A stretch of 60,115 nt of DNA from a virus, in the IMG/VR virus record IMGVR_UViG_3300009182_000067, positions 1 through 60,115 of that record; one strand, written 5' to 3'. The position numbers were made by a program, and so were the translations under genes. The notes under the pieces are model-generated. The model was not told where the DNA came from. It did not search any database and saw only the letters and a program-made list of their open reading frames with translations. Shown here piece by piece: positions 1-7,315 of this stretch (position 1 is its first letter; the number at the start of each line of letters is the position of its first letter).

Positions 1-1338
1 ATTAATGGTACGAGCAGTTTGTAATATAGTTGCTGATCCAGCATTGCCAGTAACAGTTGTTTGAGCGGTAGAACTAATTACACCGCTGGCAATAGTGATT
101 GTTGTACCATCAACTTTAACACCGCCAAGAACTGTTGTTGATGAGGTTGGTAGTGAGTAAGCATTAGGTATGTTTGTTAGATCATTATAACTACCAGAGA
201 ACAGAGTTGGTTTACCAGTTAGACTAGCGTATGCTCCATCAAACAATGTTGGCTTGTTGGTTAAGTCATTATAACTTCCACTGAACAATGCTGGTTTGTT
301 TAGTATCTGTGCTAGTCCAGAACTGGCATTCCAATCACTATTAACTTGTGCGGCAGGTATTGTTGGCTTGTTAGTTAAATCAGTATAACTTCCACTGAAT
401 GGTGCGGCTACACTGATAACACCTGCGTTGATAGTTATATTGCTACCAATCTTTACTCCACCTAATATTGTGTCAGTTGCTGTTGGTAAAGTATAAGCAC
501 TGGGTATTGTTGGCTTGTCAGTTAAGTCAGTATAACTACCTGAGAACAATGTAGGTTTGCCAGTTAGACTAGCGTATGCTCCATCAAACAATGTTGGTTT
601 ACCAGTTAGACTAGCGTATGCTCCATCAAACAATGTTGGTTTACCAGTTAGACTAGCGTATGCTCCATCAAACAATGTTGGTTTGTTTTTAATAAAACTT
701 TTTAAAGTGTTGTCAGTAACATTCCAATCAGATTGTATCTGAGCAACACCACCTGAACCACCACTTACTGCAGAGAATTCAAACTTTTTACTTGTACCAT
801 TGTACCCAAGATAATATCCATCTTGAATAGTAGAACGATCGATGTCGTCAAGATATCTTAGGTTTACTTCACCAGATCCTGGACCTGTGGCAGCAATGCG
901 TCCGATTGCTTGCTCTAAAAATTTAAGTTTCTTTTGAATGCCAGTAATGTTGGGATCTACTGGTTGTGGTGCTGGCTGTTGAAAAGAATCTTTATTGACT
1001 ACTTCTTTTTCAACAATTACTTCTTTTTCAACAATTACTTCTTTTTCAACAATTACTTTTTTAACAGGTTGTTTCTTTTCAACAAACAACTCCATCATTT
1101 CACCAATATCATTATTGGCTTTGAGACTTTCTTTAACAGCTTTTAATGCTTTTCCTGCAGGTGTTTTTTCTTGTTCTTCTTTGAGTTTACGTTTCTCTTC
1201 AGCAGCAGCTTTGAATAGCGTAGAAAGATTTACTGGCTGTTCTGGCTCTGACTTTTGTTGTAGCAAAAGTTCTTCCTGCTCTTTGAGTTTACGTTTCTCT
1301 TCAGCAGCAGCTTTAAATAGATCACCAAGATCAGTCAT
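1..1338 (-). CDS. Tail-fibre-like repeat protein, partial (C-terminus outside window)
   Basis: Open from an ATG at 1338 to the window edge, 446 codons with no stop. The N-terminus is a charged coiled-coil-like stretch containing two copies of an FKAAAEEKRKLKE motif and a triple VIVEKE repeat. A PQP linker follows, and then many copies of a G-x-Y-x-x-LT-x-KPTLF/KPTIP repeat typical of phage tail-fibre shafts. I infer a distal tail fibre or baseplate-attached fibre. It lies just downstream of another fibre-like gene. The start overlaps nothing: the upstream gene stops at 1343. The true C-terminus, where a receptor-binding tip would lie, is not visible. Confidence 0.75.
   Translation of the reverse strand, partial: MTDLGDLFKAAAEEKRKLKEQEELLLQQKSEPEQPVNLSTLFKAAAEEKRKLKEEQEKTPAGKALKAVKESLKANNDIGEMMELFVEKKQPVKKVIVEKEVIVEKEVIVEKEVVNKDSFQQPAPQPVDPNITGIQKKLKFLEQAIGRIAATGPGSGEVNLRYLDDIDRSTIQDGYYLGYNGTSKKFEFSAVSGGSGGVAQIQSDWNVTDNTLKSFIKNKPTLFDGAYASLTGKPTLFDGAYASLTGKPTLFDGAYASLTGKPTLFSGSYTDLTDKPTIPSAYTLPTATDTILGGVKIGSNITINAGVISVAAPFSGSYTDLTNKPTIPAAQVNSDWNASSGLAQILNKPALFSGSYNDLTNKPTLFDGAYASLTGKPTLFSGSYNDLTNIPNAYSLPTSSTTVLGGVKVDGTTITIASGVISSTAQTTVTGNAGSATILQTARTIN
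554..679 (-). repeat. Three tandem 42-bp repeats inside tail-fibre gene
   Basis: Three nearly identical 42-bp units (554-595, 596-637, 638-679) encode the 14-residue unit KPTLFDGAYASLTG. A more diverged copy lies near 200-260. Being a multiple of three, the array can expand or contract without a frameshift. Confidence 0.9.
1000..1057 (-). repeat. 18-bp tandem repeat encoding VIVEKE
   Basis: About three copies of an 18-bp unit encode consecutive VIVEKE hexapeptides in the N-terminal part of the fibre protein. The pattern suggests a short helical or coiled-coil segment. Confidence 0.8.
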
Positions 1339-1342
1339 ATCA

Positions 1343-2449
1343 TTATACTGCTGTAAAGGTAGTCGTCAATGGCACCAAGGTAATTGCAGTTGAGATCTTG
1401 TTGGTTGTTCCATATTGGAAAATTGGTCCAGAATATAATACCACATTACCAGCAACCCCATTGATAGCACGATTAGTTGCCTGCGCAGCTGGTACGTTAA
1501 ATGTACACACACCAAACTGCATGGTTGCTGAGCCACTCATTGAGACGCCATAGGTATTGGCACCTGTGCCAGTGTTAGTAATAATACATACACCCATACC
1601 CCACTGTACCGTTCCACTTAGAGTAACCACAGCACCTGTGTTGGCTTCTACTCCACATCTTAGCATATTGCCTGTAGAATCATTTGCCATATTAAGCACT
1701 TGTCCTATGCCATTGGTTTCCAGATTGCTTATGCTACAGAATCCACGCTGAATGTCTATTAGATATACGGAACCACTGGCTCTAGCCATGGTACAATCAT
1801 ACATTTCCACTCTGCTGCCAGTGCCAGTATTATCCGCATAAACACAACTCTTGGTAGCATTGCTTTGATAGCAGTACACATCGTCTAGGTAAAGTTTTGA
1901 TGGATTGGCGCCAGTCACTTGAATAGCATGATTTGTACTGTTGGGGTTGACAGCAACATTAAACAAACCAAATCTATTGACGTTTATGGCGTTTGCGCTG
2001 GAGTCTGCTGGGGTAATAGTAACATACCCATTAATCCAGATTGGTACGTGTCCAGCATCAGGAGTAGCAGCACCGATAAAAATATTTCCACGAGTCAGTG
2101 CCACGTTTTCTGTAGTTGAACTCAGTAGTTGAATAAACTGTGGGTTACTAACAACAGCACCACTGATACTGATTGTTAAAGTGTTAGCAGCAATTCTTGC
2201 TTCAATATATGCTAAAGCAGCAGTAATAGTTTTAAATGGTTTGGCTACACTTCCATCTGATGTGTAAGTATCAGTTCTACTTGGATCAACAAGCCAATAG
2301 TTATTTGGTGGAACAACTGCGCCAAGTACATAGTTCTTTAATGCTAATGCTGTTAATTTTTTATTAACACTGCTTTCTACTACTGGAAAAGTTGTTGCAT
2401 CAGTGGCTGCTGCCAACGATGTCATTGCTGATATTTTTATTTGTGTCAT
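1343..2449 (-). CDS. Tail-fibre/beta-helix-like virion protein
   Basis: 368 residues. I chose the ATG at 2449 because the upstream gene's TAA ends one base before it; the longer frame from 2479 runs into that gene. The N-terminus (MTQIKISAMTSL...) looks like the attachment leader of marine myovirus fibre proteins. It is followed by DGSVAKPFKTITAAL, a signature that often opens right-handed parallel beta-helix (pectate-lyase-like) domains. The rest is rich in Gly, Asn, Thr and short hydrophobic beta strands. A receptor-binding or host-surface role is inferred. No catalytic residues can be assigned. Confidence 0.6.
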   Translation of the reverse strand: MTQIKISAMTSLAAATDATTFPVVESSVNKKLTALALKNYVLGAVVPPNNYWLVDPSRTDTYTSDGSVAKPFKTITAALAYIEARIAANTLTISISGAVVSNPQFIQLLSSTTENVALTRGNIFIGAATPDAGHVPIWINGYVTITPADSSANAINVNRFGLFNVAVNPNSTNHAIQVTGANPSKLYLDDVYCYQSNATKSCVYADNTGTGSRVEMYDCTMARASGSVYLIDIQRGFCSISNLETNGIGQVLNMANDSTGNMLRCGVEANTGAVVTLSGTVQWGMGVCIITNTGTGANTYGVSMSGSATMQFGVCTFNVPAAQATNRAINGVAGNVVLYSGPIFQYGTTNKISTAITLVPLTTTFTAV

Positions 2450-2450
2450 T

Positions 2451-3056
2451 TTAGTGTCCCATTCCTTTGCGGACATCATTATACATCTCCGCTTTGTGTG
2501 CGTCGCTCATTTTGCTAGGTGCGCCAGCATGGAATTCTTTCTGATTGCCAGCTGCAGCATGAGCACGCATTTTACTTGCGGACATGCCACTAGTACCCTC
2601 TGCGTCTGGATCACGAGCACCAGAAGAATGAACAGTTATAGATTTGAAATTATAGTGGCCATGAGCAGAATCTTTACCATTATATTTGTGAAGAAGATTA
2701 TGCATTTCTTCTTTACGATCAGAACCAGCAACTACATGTAGATGTTGAGCACCAGCAGCATGAGCAGCTGCTGCGTGATGAAGAATTGTTGGTTTATCTT
2801 TACTTGCAGCAGAAACATTTGTTCCAGGAAAGGCACGACCAGCGTGTTTAACTTTCTGCTCACCAGTCAATGGATTCTTCTTAGCGTCTTGGCTATGAGA
2901 AACAACAACACCATGAGTGGCTTTATGTTGTTTCGCAACATCGTGAACCTTGTTAACAACTGCTTCATGACCAGAAGTAATTGGATTCATACGACCAAAT
3001 GCCAACACGTGGTGTTGTTCACCAGCTTCTTGTAAGTATTGTTTTAATGTTTTCAT
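2451..3056 (-). CDS. Cytidylyltransferase-like nucleotidyltransferase with capsid-targeting N-terminus
   Basis: 201 residues from the ATG at 3056, which overlaps the upstream stop (TAATG). Residues 1-11 (MKTLKQYLQEA) resemble the T4 capsid-targeting sequence of internal protein III, with a possible gp21 cleavage after LQE. The body has the two hallmarks of the HIGH-type nucleotidyltransferase fold: GRMNPITSGH near residue 22, and a late SGMSASKMR resembling the ISGTKVR motif. This fold transfers a nucleotidyl group, as in NMN adenylyltransferase. The substrate is unknown. The gene lies in a run with two further proteins that have similar N-termini. Confidence 0.7.
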   Translation of the reverse strand: MKTLKQYLQEAGEQHHVLAFGRMNPITSGHEAVVNKVHDVAKQHKATHGVVVSHSQDAKKNPLTGEQKVKHAGRAFPGTNVSAASKDKPTILHHAAAAHAAGAQHLHVVAGSDRKEEMHNLLHKYNGKDSAHGHYNFKSITVHSSGARDPDAEGTSGMSASKMRAHAAAGNQKEFHAGAPSKMSDAHKAEMYNDVRKGMGH

Positions 3057-3955
3057 TAGCAGTGCCACTTTCTTAATGCGAGTGCTTTACGAGTTGGCTC
3101 GCCGTTTGGTTTTTTCATTGGACCTTCTACGCCAGACATTCTTGCGCAGAAAGATTTTCTACGATTAGCAGCTTTACTTCCTGGTTTCAATTTACTTGGC
3201 TTTGTTGTAACAGCAGTTTGTAAATGACTACCAGGAGTTTGTCTACGATAATGGTCAACACCTTTTTGTGTTAAACCACCAGTAGATGATTTATAACCTT
3301 TTGCATCGATAGCATATTCTAGTAATTCTTCATCAGGATAGACTTCCAACCATTCCCAAACAAGTTCTGAATCAACACCATTGGTAGCTGCCATTTCTTC
3401 AACAACTTCTTCAATCAAATCGAACTGTGCTTCAACTTCTTCAGTTCTAGTTCTACGACCAGCAAAGTTATGTATACCTCTATCTTTTAATTCAGAACGA
3501 GATGCTTCATATTCATAACGATTCTTATGAGCACTTGCTGATGTATTACCAAGAGTTTTAACTTTTTTATCTAAAGTTGAAGTTGCTTGTGTTTTAGCAA
3601 TTTTGTTTGTTGCTCTATACAAACCAGTATCTCTTTTATCGCTAGTATCATTAGACTTTAGATTTTTATTAACATAAGATTTTAAAGTTTTTGTATCTAA
3701 CTCAGCAATCTGCTCAAATTCTTCATTCTTTGGCTTCTTGCCAGCTTTTTTGATTGCGATAGCAATTGCTGCTTGCTGGGCAGGATTTGCTGCTTCATTC
3801 TGAGAATCTTTTAACGATTTGTCAGTTGGCGCACCTTTACTTCCTGGCTTACGCATCTTCTCACCAGAACCATGTTTGATTCTTTCTTGTTTGGCATGGA
3901 TATTATCCCACAATCCACGTTTTGCTTCTTCTAAGTATTCTTTGAACGAGATCAT
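3056..3955 (-). CDS. Basic phage protein (DUF6321-like), probable capsid-packaged
   Basis: 299 residues. It begins MISFKEYLEEAKRG, a candidate capsid-targeting and gp21-cleavage leader. Two conserved basic blocks are visible. One follows the leader (GLWDNIHAKQERIKHGSGEK, then a KPGSKGAPT stretch). The other forms the C-terminal third (GGLTQKGVDHYRRQTPGS, SKLKPGSKAANRRKSFCARM, ending KALALRKWHC). I recall this layout from uncharacterised marine-phage proteins labelled DUF6321. The middle is an acidic helical segment. The high Lys/Arg content would suit packaging with DNA. No enzymatic motif recognised. Confidence 0.65.
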   Translation of the reverse strand: MISFKEYLEEAKRGLWDNIHAKQERIKHGSGEKMRKPGSKGAPTDKSLKDSQNEAANPAQQAAIAIAIKKAGKKPKNEEFEQIAELDTKTLKSYVNKNLKSNDTSDKRDTGLYRATNKIAKTQATSTLDKKVKTLGNTSASAHKNRYEYEASRSELKDRGIHNFAGRRTRTEEVEAQFDLIEEVVEEMAATNGVDSELVWEWLEVYPDEELLEYAIDAKGYKSSTGGLTQKGVDHYRRQTPGSHLQTAVTTKPSKLKPGSKAANRRKSFCARMSGVEGPMKKPNGEPTRKALALRKWHC

Positions 3956-3956
3956 T

Positions 3957-5177
3957 TTATTTCCTTGTCTTTAATAAGTTGGCTCTTGCGAATTCTGATC
4001 TATTGACCAATTTAGTTGGTTCATTAGCATGGTGAACAACGTAACCTTCTGGATTAGTTTTCGTACCATTAATAGAATGTTCAACTCCACCACCACCTGA
4101 GTGATGCGCATCAAGAGCACCTGTTAATACATGTTTAGCATTAGCAAGATGCCCATGCATCTGCAATAAATTACCATAATGTTCTTTGTGTTTTTCAACG
4201 TGAGCAACCTGAGCAGCACCTTCACCAGTATGCGCTTCTTTTGCTTTTGGTGTTGAAACTTTCGCAGCTTTTTTCTCATAATGAGATTGAACATGCTGTT
4301 GAAAACCTTTAACGCTTGGTTTCTCGCCAGTACGAACAGTTGAGTTGATATATGTTCCTAGATGACCAGCTTCCCCACTGTGTTGTGGATGGACAGCTGT
4401 ATACATTGAAGATCCATGTTCTTTATGAATTTTCTCAGCTTCACCCATATGTTGATGGAATTCATCTTGTTTCTTTTTATCGTAAGCAACTTTGCTTGTA
4501 TCAAGATGAGCCGAAGTCTGGTGAACATCAGGATGTTGATTAAATCCTGCATGACTTGTTAATGGCTTTGCTTGCATTGAATGCATATCTTTACCATGAT
4601 ACTGAGTATGAGTAACAATACCAAACTTTGATTTCTTAGCAGTTTCTGCTTCTGGACCAGAATGGGCGTAAGTAATTGTATTTGGCGTATACGATGCTTT
4701 ACCATCTTTCGTCGTCACATCGCCTTTTGGATTTGCTTTACTTTTACCACCAGAATGCATCACATCGCCTTGATAGATGCCTTGTTTTGGTGCAACCTTT
4801 GGTAGATGTTTTAAAGCAGCATTCATTTTGTCTGCCAATCCTGGAGCATGACCATGATTCGCTTGAACATCTTTTGATGTGTAATTTAATTTTGGTGTTT
4901 TGTTGAATGCGGATTTTGTAGCAACAAAGAATTTACCTGACTCTGGATGATGTCCGTAAACGATAGATGGCGATCCATCATATTTTGTTGTTAGATTTGA
5001 ATCTGATTTACCAGTAGCCATATGCTGGTGGGCTTGTTGTAGCGCACCTTTGGCATGACCATAACCTGCTGCGCCATGGAACAGTGGACGATCCTCAGCG
5101 TGGGTAATGTGCTTTAACTTAGCACCTTCTTCGGCTTCTTCTTGAATTACCTGTAAATATTGTTTTAATTTTAACAT
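3957..5177 (-). CDS. Ligase-fold nucleotidyltransferase-like protein, probable capsid-packaged
   Basis: 406 residues, His/Lys rich. The leader MLKLKQYLQVIQE resembles a capsid-targeting sequence. Motifs fit the covalent nucleotidyltransferase (DNA/RNA ligase) superfamily. TKYDGSP at 64-70 gives K65-x-D-G as motif I. GIYQGDVMH at about 133-141 is in the place of motif III. PEGYVVH at 376-382 matches motif IV, and KLV at 389-391 matches motif V. I recall the family as DUF6267 in marine phages. The ligase assignment is my reading of motifs, not a demonstrated activity. First gene after the promoter at 5202-5230. Confidence 0.6.
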   Translation of the reverse strand: MLKLKQYLQVIQEEAEEGAKLKHITHAEDRPLFHGAAGYGHAKGALQQAHQHMATGKSDSNLTTKYDGSPSIVYGHHPESGKFFVATKSAFNKTPKLNYTSKDVQANHGHAPGLADKMNAALKHLPKVAPKQGIYQGDVMHSGGKSKANPKGDVTTKDGKASYTPNTITYAHSGPEAETAKKSKFGIVTHTQYHGKDMHSMQAKPLTSHAGFNQHPDVHQTSAHLDTSKVAYDKKKQDEFHQHMGEAEKIHKEHGSSMYTAVHPQHSGEAGHLGTYINSTVRTGEKPSVKGFQQHVQSHYEKKAAKVSTPKAKEAHTGEGAAQVAHVEKHKEHYGNLLQMHGHLANAKHVLTGALDAHHSGGGGVEHSINGTKTNPEGYVVHHANEPTKLVNRSEFARANLLKTRK

Positions 5178-5196
5178 AAACTTCCTCTATTCCATC

Positions 5197-5204
5197 TATT
5201 TATT
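5197..5204 (-). promoter_or_regulatory. Candidate T4-type late promoter (AATAAATA)
   Basis: AATAAATA on the minus strand matches the relaxed late motif NATAAATA. It lies 20 bases before the ligase-like gene and overlaps the sigma70 -10 box. Only one base differs from TATAAATA, so this is moderate evidence. Confidence 0.4.
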
Positions 5205-5230
5205 ATACTATAAAACCGAATAAATGTCAA
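5202..5230 (-). promoter_or_regulatory. Sigma70-type promoter, 17-bp spacer
   Basis: Perfect TTGACA (5225-5230) and TATAAT (5202-5207) with a 17-bp spacer. It would transcribe the run of three probable capsid-packaged proteins and the fibre genes. Confidence 0.85.
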
Positions 5231-5235
5231 GCATA

Positions 5236-5254
5236 CCCCTACGGACAGTAGGGT
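5236..5254 (-). terminator. CCCTAC/GTAGGG inverted repeat (unit boundary)
   Basis: 6-bp stem CCCTAC/GTAGGG with a short loop, three bases past the stop of the next upstream gene and six bases before the -35 box. One of nine such elements in the window. The U-tract is weak, so it may be a modest terminator. Confidence 0.5.
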
Positions 5255-5256
5255 TA

Positions 5257-6573
5257 TTATACACCCTTGACTACAATATACAAAGAGCTGTCAGCACTTA
5301 CCTTTTTGGAACTATAATAACAAAATGTCATATTTTCTTTAAATTTTGCTGGTGTTCCAGCAGCCATCATAAAACTGTAAAGGTAAGATATTAAATTAGC
5401 AAATCTGTCTTTTGTTAATTTATCTGCTTTGTCAAATATTGCTTCAGCTTGTTTATAATCTTTTAATGTATTTGATAATCTTGGGAATTTACCAAACATC
5501 TGTTTCAACTCAGTTTTTGCTTTAGTATAATCTTGAGATGTTACACCAACACCACTTCTTACATTATACTGATAATTTTTTTGTACATGTGGTCCATATT
5601 GTTTAGCATCAACAGCACCAAGTTGATAACCTGCGCCAATAAATCTACCTTCTAATGATACATTCAATGTTGTTGCGGATGCTTTAAAACCACATCTAAC
5701 AGCAAAACCAGATTTTGTTTGAACAATAAAATTAGCAAAAGTATCTGATAAATCTACTTTAGAAAATGACATATCATATTCTAATTGCTGAGACATAGCA
5801 TTTGCTGGATCAACAATCTCAACTTTCGCAGATTGATTTGATTCAACTTGCTTCAAAGAGATTGGAATTAAATCTTTCTTTTTGTATGCTGCAGCAATAC
5901 CATTATTTAATTCTTCAATAGACTTGGCAGCAATTAACTTTTTCATATCAAAAGTTTTTTTAATCATCCACACATCAGCAGGATTCCAGTTGTCGTTTGC
6001 TTTACCAGAAAGTTTTCTTCCAACTGTATATAAATCTTTTGTCAAATCTTGCGCTTGTCTCTCGTAAGTATAACCCTTACCAGCTTTCAAAAACTTTTTC
6101 AACTCATTAACTTGTTTTACTGCACTCTCATAATACAAACTATCGTAATATGTTTTCTTTGCGCCAAGTTTATCGCGAATAGTGTCCTCTGATAACATTT
6201 TATTGTTTTCAAACACACTCTCAAAAAGATACATACTAACAAGTTCTTTAATCTCAGTAAGTTTACCTGTATCACTTTTTGCATTTTCACTAAAATGATT
6301 AAATGCAGTATTGATAGAACTCTCTGAACCTTTAATTAGAATTACTTTATTCTTCTCATCTTTAACATACAGTGTCGCAGATCCAGCAGCCAACTCAATA
6401 ACTGTTGAAATGTCTTTTGTTTTTGCTGATTTTGTAATGGAGAATACAGACTCGCCAAGTTTATACTTTTGAGCAGTAAACTTGCTACCAATCGCAGCAG
6501 ATATTTTGCTTGCGTCTTTTAGGACAATTTTATGCCCTTCTCCGTATTTTGTGCTTCCTGCAATCGATGCCAT
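5257..6573 (-). CDS. Unrecognised phage protein, 438 aa
   Basis: 438 residues with no signal peptide or membrane segment. The N-terminal 100 residues look beta-rich. A conserved-looking centre reads KGYTYERQAQDLTKDLY...NPADVWMIKKTF, and a glycine/aromatic region follows (about 290-350). I believe related proteins occur in marine T4-like phages but cannot name a domain. It follows the metallopeptidase gene with a 17-base gap and probably shares its promoter at 7286-7314. Function unknown. Confidence 0.65.
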   Translation of the reverse strand: MASIAGSTKYGEGHKIVLKDASKISAAIGSKFTAQKYKLGESVFSITKSAKTKDISTVIELAAGSATLYVKDEKNKVILIKGSESSINTAFNHFSENAKSDTGKLTEIKELVSMYLFESVFENNKMLSEDTIRDKLGAKKTYYDSLYYESAVKQVNELKKFLKAGKGYTYERQAQDLTKDLYTVGRKLSGKANDNWNPADVWMIKKTFDMKKLIAAKSIEELNNGIAAAYKKKDLIPISLKQVESNQSAKVEIVDPANAMSQQLEYDMSFSKVDLSDTFANFIVQTKSGFAVRCGFKASATTLNVSLEGRFIGAGYQLGAVDAKQYGPHVQKNYQYNVRSGVGVTSQDYTKAKTELKQMFGKFPRLSNTLKDYKQAEAIFDKADKLTKDRFANLISYLYSFMMAAGTPAKFKENMTFCYYSSKKVSADSSLYIVVKGV

Positions 6574-6590
6574 AGATATTCCAGTAAAAA

Positions 6591-7265
6591 TTACTGAATA
6601 TTTAGGTATTCGGCACGCTGTTGATATTTTCTATCCCAGCGTAGGATTTCCTTGTAGAGATACTTGAGAGGATAGTCAAATCCGTCAAACGACTTCTTGA
6701 TTGCCTTCAATGTAGGTGAGTAGCGTCCTATGCGTTTAGCACGGAGCATTTCGTGAACTGGTTTTTTGAGATTAACTGATCTCATTTCCATAAGAATACA
6801 GTGAGAATATGCTTGTATCTCACACCAAGCAGCATAGTATTCTCTATCCTCTTGTTTGTCTGGGTCGTTGCTTTCTCTATGTAGCAACACAAACTCATAC
6901 TCATTTTCATGGAAAGACCACTGCATGTGGTGAATATACTCATGCATCATGGTGATAATAATTTCAAATTTGAACTTGTCCCATTCTGCGTTGGTGAAGA
7001 TTCGTGGACGAACTGTAAAGACTTGAATCTTTTCTTCGTCAAAGGCAAACTCGCCTGATACAGTAAAGTCCGAATTTTTGGATCTTTCTGTATACAGGGT
7101 TGTTTTATAGTAGCGTGCTAGATAACGCTTCAGATTGATTCCGAGATAGTCATCTCGGTATTTGTCCAACTTGCGCCACAGCTGTGATGGAACAAGTTTG
7201 GGCAAATCTACATTCAACAGTTCGGTAAAATTACCATTATAATTGCTTAAGAATTGCCCTTTCAT
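6591..7265 (-). CDS. Zinc metallopeptidase-like protein (HExxH)
   Basis: 224 residues. HEYIH at 108-112 is a classic zinc-binding HExxH helix, preceded by EIIITMM. A Glu in the YAAWCEIQAYSHC helix (about 149) could be the third ligand, as in gluzincin or SprT-like enzymes. The start has a good ribosome site (TAGGAGA) and a perfect sigma70 promoter 20-50 bases upstream, so it is probably made early. The target is unknown; host-protein proteolysis is a guess. Confidence 0.65.
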   Translation of the reverse strand: MKGQFLSNYNGNFTELLNVDLPKLVPSQLWRKLDKYRDDYLGINLKRYLARYYKTTLYTERSKNSDFTVSGEFAFDEEKIQVFTVRPRIFTNAEWDKFKFEIIITMMHEYIHHMQWSFHENEYEFVLLHRESNDPDKQEDREYYAAWCEIQAYSHCILMEMRSVNLKKPVHEMLRAKRIGRYSPTLKAIKKSFDGFDYPLKYLYKEILRWDRKYQQRAEYLNIQ

Positions 7266-7285
7266 TTTCTGTCTCCTAAAGCATT

Positions 7286-7314
7286 ATTATACTATAAAAT
7301 ACAGGAAATGTCAA
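7286..7314 (-). promoter_or_regulatory. Sigma70-type promoter, 17-bp spacer
   Basis: TTGACA (7309-7314), 17 bp, TATAAT (7286-7291). The -35 box lies just past the stop codon of the glycosyltransferase gene. Drives the metallopeptidase gene. Confidence 0.85.
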
Positions 7315-7315
7315 G

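Noticed and set aside
554-679. CRISPR-like array from regular 42-bp repeats
   Set aside because: The repeats are contiguous without spacers and stay in the reading frame of a tail fibre gene.
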